Shown: one piece after another, positions 8,922 through 15,902 of the stretch
Layout: each line of letters starts with the position of its first letter
Position numbering within the stretch: position 1 is the first letter of the stretch
Notes under the pieces: generated by a model
Database searches by the model: none
Told to the model about the DNA's origin: nothing
Seen by the model: only the letters and a program-made list of their open reading frames with translations
Source: an uncultured Lachnospiraceae bacterium
GTDB taxonomy: Bacteria; Bacillota; Clostridia; Lachnospirales; Lachnospiraceae
Length of the DNA: 64,000 nt
Direction of reading: 5' to 3'
NCBI GenBank assembly: GCA_910579465.1
Contig: CAJTUB010000002.1
Location: 254,980 to 318,979 of the forward strand
Translations under genes and position numbers: made by a program

Positions 8922-9638
8922 CTACTCGGTTATTTTTTCTTTTATAAAATTTATAAGCTGTTTGAAGTTTCCTCTCGGATAGACGGAAATATCACTTCGT
9001 TCCTTGTTTATCAGGCAATTTGTCAAAAGGAATACTTTCATTCCCACCGTTTCGGCAACCATATCCTCGCTCACATCGTTGCCTACCATCAGACATTCTT
9101 CCGGCGGTACGCCGAGCCGTTCTGCTATATCCCGATAATAATCGGGATTTGGCTTGCAGTAGCTGGTGTTTTCATAAGTCGTGATAAATTCAAAGTCCGA
9201 TGGTTCAAGTCCTGCCCAGCGGATACGGCTTTCGGTTGCCGATTTCGGGAATATAGGATTTGTAGCAAGTACAACCCTGTATTCAAGCTGTTTTAATTTT
9301 CTGACCGTCTCTGACGTCTTAGCATGATAACCGCAGAAATCTTTGGCTTTTTCAAAGTCATTCACGTAAAAGTCATTAAACAAAGGTCTGTCCTGCTCCG
9401 TTTTTTCTTTCCCGTAAACCTCTGAAAATTTATCCCAAAAGACTGCTTCATTGCTTTGTTTTCCATCATTCTTTATCATAGTGGCAGTTCCCGCCCATAT
9501 CGTTTCGATGAGCTTTTTCGGCTCATAGCCATACGGCGCAATTTTTTGTGCGAGTAGGCTAAAATAGCCTTTTGTAAATTCATCCTGATCCATTGGAAGC
9601 AACGTCCCATCTAAATCGAACAGGATCGCTTTTAACAT
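8922..9638 (-). CDS. HAD-family hydrolase
   Basis: A 238-residue HAD phosphatase. Motif I is FDLDGTLLPMD, motif II is VLATNPIFP, the lysine is in SYCKPNPDYYRD, and motif III is MVGNDVSEDMVAETVGM. The cap is helical (about 20-100). The ATG at 9638 is preferred because AGAGGTGAT lies upstream; a longer frame starting at 9659 has no such site. The gene is divergent from the TetR gene at 9806 and the control region between them contains a palindrome, so the TetR protein probably represses it. The substrate is unknown. Confidence 0.85.
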   Translation of the reverse strand: MLKAILFDLDGTLLPMDQDEFTKGYFSLLAQKIAPYGYEPKKLIETIWAGTATMIKNDGKQSNEAVFWDKFSEVYGKEKTEQDRPLFNDFYVNDFEKAKDFCGYHAKTSETVRKLKQLEYRVVLATNPIFPKSATESRIRWAGLEPSDFEFITTYENTSYCKPNPDYYRDIAERLGVPPEECLMVGNDVSEDMVAETVGMKVFLLTNCLINKERSDISVYPRGNFKQLINFIKEKITE

Positions 9639-9652
9639 TATAAAATCACCTC

Positions 9653-9681
9653 TTGACAATTCAATACTGATGCGATATACT
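9653..9681 (+). promoter_or_regulatory. Promoter of the tetR gene
   Basis: TTGACA at 9653-9658 and TATACT at 9676-9681 are 17 bases apart, close to a perfect sigma-A promoter reading right. The -35 hexamer lies within the HAD gene's 5' leader. The predicted start falls on the palindrome at 9688. Confidence 0.75.
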
Positions 9682-9687
9682 ATTAAC

Positions 9688-9701
9688 GATACGAAAGTAT
9701 C
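9688..9701. promoter_or_regulatory. Probable TetR operator
   Basis: GATAC and GTATC form a 5-bp inverted repeat around GAAA, placed at the start sites of both facing promoters. This is the expected position for an autoregulatory TetR site. A partial extra half-site, TTGTATCATAG, lies just to the right. Confidence 0.55.
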
Positions 9702-9714
9702 TTTCTTGTATCAT

Positions 9715-9742
9715 AGTATATCACTTATTATTTAGCTGTCAA
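9715..9742 (-). promoter_or_regulatory. Promoter of the HAD hydrolase gene
   Basis: Read on the minus strand, TTGACA (9742-9737) and TATACT (9720-9715) are 16 bases apart. It faces the tetR promoter, so the two transcripts would overlap at their 5' ends across the operator. Confidence 0.7.
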
Positions 9743-9805
9743 GTACACAGAAATGAATAGATACGAATGTCGGAAAAAGTATCATTTCTATACGGAGGAA
9801 GTATA

Positions 9806-10315
9806 ATGGGCGGTAATGCAAAGACAACAGAATTTTTGAAAGAGTGCATGGCGGACGCACTGATTAAATTGCTGAAAACAAAACCAATAGAAAAAATAAG
9901 CGTTCCCCAAATTGTGGAATTAGCAGGCGTTGGGAGGGCAACCTTTTTCAGAAACTTTACAACCAAAAATGAAGCAGTCACCTTTAAGTTTGTGCGGCTA
10001 TGGGACAGATGGGCAGAAGAACATAATTTGACAGATCGAAGAGGATACTCCCTGAATAATGCCCTTGATTTTTTTCAGTTCAATTACAGCATTCGTGATC
10101 TTCTTAATGTGGTTTATGACAGGCAATTGCAGTCTGCTTTATACGACGCATTTTACGAGATTATCGTGTCTCAATGCGGGGCGAATGCCGGGGAATGTTA
10201 TAAAAACCGGTTTTTATCCTATGGTCTTTTCGGGTTGCTTGATGAATGGATAACGCGCGGATTTTATGAATCACCTGAACAGATGGCAGAGATGCTGAAA
10301 GAAATATCAAAATAG
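9806..10315 (+). CDS. TetR/AcrR family regulator
   Basis: A 169-residue regulator. Its N-terminal helix-turn-helix includes KISVPQIVELAGVGRATFFRNF, the normal TetR DNA-binding motif; the C-terminal ~110 residues form the ligand and dimer domain and give no hint of the ligand. GGAGGAAG precedes the ATG at 9806, and an upstream in-frame codon is not supported. It is divergent from a HAD hydrolase with facing promoters and a shared palindrome, so it probably represses both itself and the hydrolase. Confidence 0.85.
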   Translation: MGGNAKTTEFLKECMADALIKLLKTKPIEKISVPQIVELAGVGRATFFRNFTTKNEAVTFKFVRLWDRWAEEHNLTDRRGYSLNNALDFFQFNYSIRDLLNVVYDRQLQSALYDAFYEIIVSQCGANAGECYKNRFLSYGLFGLLDEWITRGFYESPEQMAEMLKEISK

Positions 10316-10344
10316 CTTATATCTTTATACTCTATCACAAGTTT

Positions 10345-10388
10345 ATAAGAACACAGCAAACTTTCAGTGACTTACTGTGTTCTTATTT
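10345..10388 (+). terminator. Hairpin after tetR
   Basis: Perfect 12-base arms, ATAAGAACACAG and CTGTGTTCTTAT, enclose an 18-base loop and run into TTT. It lies 30 bases after the tetR stop. The loop is long and the T-run short, so termination may be partial. Confidence 0.55.
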
Positions 10389-10529
10389 GTAATTTTATGA
10401 TTAAATCAGCCATTTTACCCCTTCGGAACTGTTACACAGGTAGAGGGAGAAAGAACGAAAGAGTTACGATAGCAAGCATTCTGGAAGCTTCCGGTCTGAC
10501 AAAAATATGCCCGGGCTGGTTAAAAATGG

Positions 10530-10558
10530 TTGCGCATATTGTAAAATTATGGTATTAT
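10530..10558 (+). promoter_or_regulatory. Possible promoter of the nitrilase-like gene
   Basis: TTGCGC and TATTAT are 17 bases apart, about 120 bases before the ATG at 10680. The gene-free stretch 10,316-10,679 otherwise shows only the hairpin at 10345; a weak frame inside it has no coding character. Confidence 0.35.
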
Positions 10559-10679
10559 TTAATTGCTTCTTTTACTTTGCAAAGTACATTTCTATTTAAA
10601 AATTCTATCTGCTGCATATATTCCGTAATCAAATATGTGTAGTGTACGCCGTCTTTTTGACAGGGAAAGGAGAAAAATT

Positions 10680-12029
10680 ATGTTCAAAAAGGTACAGTTT
10701 ATTGGTACTGCAATATGTACCACCCCTGCGAATCTTAACTCCATTGAAGAAACCAGCGACGATGGCTATTATGCAGGATTGCCGGACGATAACAAGGATT
10801 TGATAGCAAGGCTGAATCTTGTGAAACAGTCGGTCCGGGCAGCTATTTTATCTGAAAAGACGGATTCTTCCAAAGAAACGCTGAAAATTTTTGTTCTTCC
10901 GGAATTTTTCATGCGGGGTGTTTTAGGCGCTTATTACAGTGCATTTCCTTATTTAGCAGAAACTATCCTGGTGGAACAGTTCCAAAAGGTCCTGAAGGAG
11001 CTTAGGGAGTCCGGGATTGAATTTGATGAAGATTATCTTTTTGTGTTAGGAACTATTCTGAGTACGAAAAGCAAAATTGATTATAACAGTGAACCGGATG
11101 CCTCCCTCTATCTGACAGGCGATTATCTGTTGGATGTATATTATCGTCTTCACCCTGAGGAAAAGGTACGGGAGGATATGCTTGAAGGCTGTAAGGGCAG
11201 CAGTATGGGCAGGCTCTTGAAACTATTGGATGGAAAGCATATAACCGGGACGGCAGACATGGTTTGGAATAGTTCCGGAAGCGCTTCCGATGATGCTTAT
11301 GTGGATATATTGAAAAAAACCCTGGATTACTGTGATGCTCATGCTTCGCTTGAAGTCGGGAACCGCTGTATTATTTTAAATGGAGCAGATATCCTGTCGG
11401 CAGAAACAGGTTCTCTTTCCGGCTCTGTATATGAACCTGTCATTGTCCAGAAAAAGTATAAGTCGAAGGAAGATTTTATATTAAATTACTCAAACAGCAA
11501 TCAGGTAACTTCATTGCCAAAATACCTGCAGACGACAACGAAATATTATGATATTGATACCTCGGGGGGCGAAAATAAAAAGTCTCCTGCCGACGGCCTT
11601 GCCATTTTTGAATACAATGGTCTGAAAATCGGTATCGATATTTGTCTTGACCATAGCAGACAGCGGCTTGTGAACCATCTGTATAAGCATCCGGAAGATT
11701 ATGTGGATTTGCAAATCGTAACCTCCTGCGGTATGAGTGTCCGGGCAAATGCTGTCATTGCCAAGGACGGCGGTATCGTATTTAACTGTGACGGCGAATA
11801 CGAATTGAAAGATGTCAGTGCAGGCGTAGACGGGAATTGCTGCCATACCTCTCTCCAGAGAGTAAGGGAGAGCATATCGGTAAAGGATAACAGGATAACG
11901 GCAGATGCGGTTCTGGAGGCTGCCTATCCTCTTTTGGACAAAATCCCGTGTACTGTTCCGGAGGATGCCGAGTTATACCGTTTTAAGGATTATCAGATAC
12001 ATATTTATGAACCGCTGAATCTGGAATAA
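10680..12029 (+). CDS. Nitrilase/carbon-nitrogen hydrolase superfamily protein
   Basis: A 449-residue protein related to the carbon-nitrogen hydrolase superfamily. The first catalytic region appears as IFVLPEFFMRG (glutamate) and the nucleophile region as KIGIDICLDHSR (cysteine), followed by TSCGMSV and AKDGGIVFNCDG, a strand order seen in nitrilases. It is much longer than the usual ~280 residues because of an insertion between the two motifs (about 110-310), so it is a divergent member and its substrate cannot be guessed. The start at 10680 has AAAGGAGA upstream. No neighbour suggests a pathway. Confidence 0.55.
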   Translation: MFKKVQFIGTAICTTPANLNSIEETSDDGYYAGLPDDNKDLIARLNLVKQSVRAAILSEKTDSSKETLKIFVLPEFFMRGVLGAYYSAFPYLAETILVEQFQKVLKELRESGIEFDEDYLFVLGTILSTKSKIDYNSEPDASLYLTGDYLLDVYYRLHPEEKVREDMLEGCKGSSMGRLLKLLDGKHITGTADMVWNSSGSASDDAYVDILKKTLDYCDAHASLEVGNRCIILNGADILSAETGSLSGSVYEPVIVQKKYKSKEDFILNYSNSNQVTSLPKYLQTTTKYYDIDTSGGENKKSPADGLAIFEYNGLKIGIDICLDHSRQRLVNHLYKHPEDYVDLQIVTSCGMSVRANAVIAKDGGIVFNCDGEYELKDVSAGVDGNCCHTSLQRVRESISVKDNRITADAVLEAAYPLLDKIPCTVPEDAELYRFKDYQIHIYEPLNLE

Positions 12030-12135
12030 AAGGAAAGCTTTTGCGGGTTATTCAAAAATGAGGGAATCCGGACGGAGGGGCGTTGCCATAGACTGGAAAG
12101 TCTGGTATAATGAGACAAACGAAAGGAGGTTTTTT

Positions 12136-12477
12136 ATGCCGTTTATTGATTCTAAAATTACAGTACCGGTGCCGCAGGAAAAGAGAGAGGTACTCAAGGA
12201 GGAGTTCGGAAAGGCAGTAGCTCTGTTTGGAAAGCCGGAGAGCTTTCTGATGGTAGGCTTTGAGGACAATTATGACCTGTATATGGGCGGGAAGAAGCTG
12301 GAGAAGGGCGCCTATGTTTCGGTCAGCCTCTTCGGCTCGGCGTCGAGTGCCGCTTATGAAAGCATGACGGAGCGGATTTGCAAGCTTTATGAGGAGCAGC
12401 TCGGAATACCGGGAAAGTCGGTCTATGTCACCTATCACGGGGTAAATGACTGGGGCTGGAACGGAAGCAATTTTTAG
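12136..12477 (+). CDS. MIF-type tautomerase
   Basis: A 113-residue protein of the macrophage migration inhibitory factor/tautomerase superfamily. After removal of Met, proline becomes the N-terminus (MPFIDSKITVPV), which is the catalytic base in this family. The central strand-loop SFLMVGFEDNYDLYMGG and the C-terminal YVTYHGVNDWGWNGSNF match the MIF branch rather than the short 4-oxalocrotonate branch. It would act on keto-enol tautomers such as phenylpyruvate; the natural substrate is unknown. AAAGGAGGT precedes the ATG at 12136, which rules out a longer upstream reading. Confidence 0.85.
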   Translation: MPFIDSKITVPVPQEKREVLKEEFGKAVALFGKPESFLMVGFEDNYDLYMGGKKLEKGAYVSVSLFGSASSAAYESMTERICKLYEEQLGIPGKSVYVTYHGVNDWGWNGSNF

Positions 12478-12519
12478 AAGAAGGGAACTTAGCTTATAAC
12501 TATCGTTGGTAAAAATGAA

Positions 12520-12543
12520 GGGAAGAGGTCCGGACCTCTTCCC
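12520..12543 (+). terminator. 24-bp perfect palindrome after the tautomerase gene
   Basis: GGGAAGAGGTCC is followed directly by its reverse complement, 42 bases after the stop codon. It would form a strong hairpin, but only AATC follows instead of a T-run, so its action as a terminator is uncertain. Confidence 0.45.
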
Positions 12544-12648
12544 AATCATGCAGATTGGATGTATGATTGAGTCAGTATGATGAAAGTAAATAATGACGAA
12601 TAGGATATCTGCAAGATGTTCCTATTAGAATATTGGAGGTAACGGATA

Positions 12649-14913
12649 ATGGAAAAGGACTATGTAGAAGTGAAATCATTTGGGAAGGTATTTCCTAAAA
12701 AGGGGGCGAATGCCAGAACGCCCTATGCTCACCAGAAGGATGCAATGGAAAACCTTGATGTTATCAATAAAAACAACAAGTATAGTACTATGATTGTTTT
12801 GCCTACCGGTGGCGGAAAAACTTATACAGCTTCTATGTGGCTTTTGAAAAATGCACTTAATTACAAGAAAAAAATTCTATGGATTGCACACCGCCAGATG
12901 CTTCTTGATCAGGCAGCAGAATCATTTCAGAAGTTTGCATATTCAGAAGTGATACCTCATATTCCTTTTTTCCAATATCGTGTTGTATCTGGTGCATCTT
13001 GTCATGACAGGACAATAGATATCAAGCCTACAGATAATTTATTGATTGTCAGTAAGGACAGCATAGGAAGAAATTTAGGCAGCCTTGATTCGTGGCTGAC
13101 TGGTGAAAAGGAAATTTTTTTAATTGTAGATGAGGCACATCACTCAACCGCTAAGACATATCGCAAGGTAATTGAATATGTTAAGAAAAGAGTTCCAAAT
13201 GTAAAACTAATTGGATTGACAGCTACTCCTTTCCGTACTGCTGATAATGAACAAGGGCTTCTTTCAAAAATTTATGAGGATGGTTTGGAGAACGGTAAGA
13301 TAGTTCATGGTGATATTGGCATTACATATCAAATCGGGTTAAAAGAGTTAATCAGCCGTCATATTTTATCAAAACCAATTTTTGAAAGCTATTATACAGA
13401 TGAGATGTATGGGGAGGCTTTAGGATTGGATGGCTGGGAAAGCATTCAACGCTTGGACGTATTGCCTGAAGATGTAGCCGGGCAGATGGCAAATAGTGCG
13501 GCAAGAAATAAGCTAATTGTAAATACATACCAATCAAAACAGAAAGAGTACGGTCAGACAATTGTGTTTGCTCTTAATGTGGTTCATGCAATTCATTTAA
13601 GTGCATTGTTTAATAAGGCTGGTATCAGATCTGAGTTTATTGTGTCGGATGTAAAGGATTCTGTTACGGGAGTCTCAATCAGCAGGGAAGACAATGCAAG
13701 AAAATTGGAAGAATACAGATTAGGAAATGTACGGGTGCTCGTAAATGTTAATATTCTGACAGAAGGAGTAGATTTGCCACAGACTAAGACGGTATTTTTA
13801 GCCAGACCAACGGTTTCTACAATACTTATGACTCAAATGATAGGACGTGCCCTCCGGGGGGAGGCAGCGGGAGGAACGGCTTCTGCGTATATTGTTTCAT
13901 TTGTGGATAACTGGAATGAACACATTGCATGGGTAAATCCGGATAGCCTGTTTAGTGGTAATAATGATTTTACGGATAATCCTGTAGAGCATGCGAAGCA
14001 TGAATTACGAATGATAGCCATTTCCAAAATAGAAGAATTTGCTTCTGTACTTGATGATACTGTTGATACTGTTGCGTTGGAAAAAGTACCATTTGTACAA
14101 AGGATTCCAGTCGGAATGTATGCATTTACTTATTTGGAAGAAAACGGGGTAGATTTTTCTTATCAGGTCATGGTATATGACAGCACCAGAAAGGCATATG
14201 CGGATATGATGGATGCACTGCCGAAATTGTTTGAAGAATTTTGCTGCATGGATGAATACCCGGCAGAGGAATTATTGGATGAAATGGCAGCACAAGCCAG
14301 AAGTACGTTTTTCTTGGGGGAAATGATTCCGCCATATGAAGAAAAGGATATAATACGGATTTTGAAATATTATGCCCAGTATGAGACACCGCCGCAGTTT
14401 TATTCCTTTGATGATATAGACAAAAGCAGATTGGATGTTTCTGCGATTGCAAAATATATTTGGGATAAAGATATGGGACAACGGCAGAAAACAGAATATG
14501 TAAATTCTTTGTGGGAAGGCAGCGATGATAACCTGTTAAAATTATTTTTTGGAAGAAAACTGTATTTTTGGAGACAGCTTGACATTGAACTAACCAAATT
14601 ATCTAATCCACATATCTATGACGAGGAAGAAAACGTACAATGCGGAATAAGAAAGCTGGAGGATTTATCCTTAATTGAAATCGGGAAGGTGAATCCTGAA
14701 TTAGAAAAAAATCTTCGGAATGCTGCGTTTGAACAGTCTAAAGATACAGATGGGAAATATACCTGTGCTTGTTGTGGGAAAAGGGGAACAGACCGTATTT
14801 TCTTTCAGGTAGACCATATTACACCAATGAATAAGGGTGGTAAAACTGTATCGGAGAATTTACAGATACTTTGCAGACAGTGTAATGGGATGAAAGGTGA
14901 TAAAATTGATTGA
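12649..14913 (+). CDS. DEAD/DEAH (SF2) helicase fused to a C-terminal HNH nuclease
   Basis: A 754-residue fusion. Residues about 20-430 are a superfamily 2 helicase: an upstream Gln-type motif in PYAHQKDAMEN, Walker A LPTGGGKTYTA (about 51-61), Walker B DEAHHS near 161, motif III LTATPF, and in the second RecA domain NILTEGVDLP and TQMIGRALRG. About residues 430-690 are not recognised. The C-terminus is an HNH nuclease with CACCGKR, FQVDHITPMNKGGK, LQILCRQCN: two CxxC zinc pairs and the catalytic D-H. A helicase joined to a nuclease suggests restriction or other anti-DNA defence; this is inference. Base composition is clearly lower in GC than the thi operon next to it, consistent with transfer. 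The following frame overlaps its end. Confidence 0.85.
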   Translation: MEKDYVEVKSFGKVFPKKGANARTPYAHQKDAMENLDVINKNNKYSTMIVLPTGGGKTYTASMWLLKNALNYKKKILWIAHRQMLLDQAAESFQKFAYSEVIPHIPFFQYRVVSGASCHDRTIDIKPTDNLLIVSKDSIGRNLGSLDSWLTGEKEIFLIVDEAHHSTAKTYRKVIEYVKKRVPNVKLIGLTATPFRTADNEQGLLSKIYEDGLENGKIVHGDIGITYQIGLKELISRHILSKPIFESYYTDEMYGEALGLDGWESIQRLDVLPEDVAGQMANSAARNKLIVNTYQSKQKEYGQTIVFALNVVHAIHLSALFNKAGIRSEFIVSDVKDSVTGVSISREDNARKLEEYRLGNVRVLVNVNILTEGVDLPQTKTVFLARPTVSTILMTQMIGRALRGEAAGGTASAYIVSFVDNWNEHIAWVNPDSLFSGNNDFTDNPVEHAKHELRMIAISKIEEFASVLDDTVDTVALEKVPFVQRIPVGMYAFTYLEENGVDFSYQVMVYDSTRKAYADMMDALPKLFEEFCCMDEYPAEELLDEMAAQARSTFFLGEMIPPYEEKDIIRILKYYAQYETPPQFYSFDDIDKSRLDVSAIAKYIWDKDMGQRQKTEYVNSLWEGSDDNLLKLFFGRKLYFWRQLDIELTKLSNPHIYDEEENVQCGIRKLEDLSLIEIGKVNPELEKNLRNAAFEQSKDTDGKYTCACCGKRGTDRIFFQVDHITPMNKGGKTVSENLQILCRQCNGMKGDKID

Positions 14914-15181
14914 ATTATATTATGATTCGTTTGACCTTGCCTGCATTATTCGTAGTCAGGATATGGGAATCAAAACGGCAAGCATTATGTTAGAGAAGGT
15001 GTGGAAACAAGACAATCTTTATCTGACTCCATATTACCGCAAAAATCTGCGTAAATGGTATCAGGATATCTATTATTGGATAGATTATTTATGTGACAAG
15101 CCAGTGATAGATAGGGAATTTCCATCTATTCAAAAGGATTTTCAATCCTTTGGCAGAGAAGCTGAAAAGAAGCATTTGTAA
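14897..15181 (+). CDS. Unrecognised companion of the helicase-HNH gene, N-terminal part
   Basis: A 94-residue reading overlapping the end of the helicase-HNH gene by 17 bases; a TTG at 14906, eight bases after AAAGG, is an equally good start. It contains many aromatic and basic residues (YYRKNLRKWYQDIYYWIDYL) and no known motif. It ends at TAA 15179-15181, just after the run GAAAAG. Adding one A there joins it to the frame that continues to 15438, giving one protein of about 175 residues. It therefore looks like the first part of a frameshifted gene. The overlap with the helicase gene suggests translational coupling and a shared task. Confidence 0.5.
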   Translation: MIKLIELYYDSFDLACIIRSQDMGIKTASIMLEKVWKQDNLYLTPYYRKNLRKWYQDIYYWIDYLCDKPVIDREFPSIQKDFQSFGREAEKKHL

Positions 15182-15213
15182 CAGAGTATTCTGATATTGA
15201 TTTATTTTTTAAA

Positions 15214-15438
15214 ATGAAGCGATTGCAAATTCTTTATTTGGACGGTCAGGATTATATAAGAATGAAATTGAGGACATTGCTCAAAGCATATGGATATAAA
15301 CGGAGGACGCAGGAATTGATAAAGTATTTTCGTGAATGTTTAATGTTTTATCATATACAGATATGTCTTCGCGGAAAAGAAGAATGTGATATTGGAGAAA
15401 TCGGGCTTGATGAGATGATAACTATGAGGGTAATTTAA
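15214..15438 (+). CDS. Probable C-terminal part of the frameshifted companion gene
   Basis: A 74-residue reading with no ribosome binding site. The same frame is open back to 15166, adding residues KEAFVTEYSDIDLFF before the first ATG, exactly where the previous frame would join it after a one-base shift. It holds a basic helical stretch (MKLRTLLKAYGYKRRTQE) and an acidic tail. No family is recognised. I read it as the severed second half of the companion of the helicase-HNH protein, not as a gene of its own. Confidence 0.4.
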   Translation: MKRLQILYLDGQDYIRMKLRTLLKAYGYKRRTQELIKYFRECLMFYHIQICLRGKEECDIGEIGLDEMITMRVI

Positions 15439-15496
15439 TATATTATCGAGAGTATTAAGTAAAAAGGATAGCCATACTCATTCAAAACCGTATTGC

Positions 15497-15538
15497 TTGA
15501 CAACAAAAGCGGCATTTGCTATAATGCACTTGTTGTCA
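15497..15538 (+). promoter_or_regulatory. Promoter of the thiamin operon with inverted repeat
   Basis: TTGACA (15497-15502) and TATAAT (15520-15525) are 17 bases apart, a consensus sigma-A promoter. TGACAACAA at 15498 is repeated in reverse as TTGTTGTCA ending at 15538, so the -10 box sits between two arms of a 9-bp inverted repeat. A repressor site is possible in addition to the riboswitch. Confidence 0.75.
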
Positions 15539-15565
15539 GAATTGAATAAAAAGCAAAGAGAAAAT

Positions 15566-15655
15566 ACAGGGGAGCTTGTGGAAGCAGGCTGAGAGGAAGT
15601 AATCGAACTTCGACCCTTTAACCTGATGCGGATAATGCCGCCGTAGGAAGACATA
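15566..15655 (+). promoter_or_regulatory. TPP riboswitch (THI element)
   Basis: The aptamer core is plain: GGGGAGC, then GGCTGAGAGGAAG, then GACCCTTTAACCTGATG, GGATAATGCCG and CGTAGGAAG, in the order and spacing of the thiamin pyrophosphate riboswitch. It lies between the promoter and a terminator hairpin, 247 bases before thiC. TPP binding would favour the terminator and switch off thiC-thiW-thiM-thiE-thiD. Confidence 0.95.
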
Positions 15656-15669
15656 GTTTGGTTTTTTAC

Positions 15670-15701
15670 GGAGAGTCCCGTCGGGGCTCTCTTTTCTTTT
15701 T
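15670..15701 (+). terminator. Riboswitch-controlled terminator
   Basis: GAGAGTCCC and GGGGCTCTC pair (one G-T) around a short loop and are followed by TTTTCTTTTT. It directly follows the TPP aptamer and is its expression platform. Confidence 0.85.
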
Positions 15702-15720
15702 ATGCACACGCCGCGGAAAG

Positions 15721-15797
15721 GAAGCTATGCACTTACGGGCATCCGCGGCGGCGCGGCGAGCAGGGAGAAAATCTTCCCTACTCGATTGCATAGCTTC
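15721..15797. repeat. Long nested inverted repeat in the thiC leader
   Basis: GAAGCTATGCA at 15721-15731 is matched by TGCATAGCTTC at 15787-15797, and inside it CGAGCAGGGA pairs with TCCCTACTCG. GCGCGGCGAGCAGGGA recurs, with one mismatch, about 85 bases downstream near 15837. The 200-base stretch 15,702-15,902 is open in the thiC frame but has no start site; it looks like an inserted dispersed repeat or a structured leader, not part of ThiC. Confidence 0.6.
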
Positions 15798-15902
15798 ATG
15801 CAGAGGAAGTATGCCGCAGAGGCGGCGCATGGGGCGCGCGGCGAGCAGGGAAGGAATCACAAGGATTGCGCGAAAAATAATTTTAAGGAAAAGGAGAACA
15901 GG

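Noticed and set aside
10367..10642. A 91-codon plus-strand frame after the tetR hairpin
   Set aside because: It starts inside the hairpin, has no ribosome site, mixes cysteine and tyrosine without pattern, and contains the likely promoter of the next gene.
15702..15902. Extending ThiC to the upstream start at 15702
   Set aside because: No ribosome site lies there, the region contains the inverted-repeat element, and the normal clostridial length and AAGGAG support the ATG at 15903.
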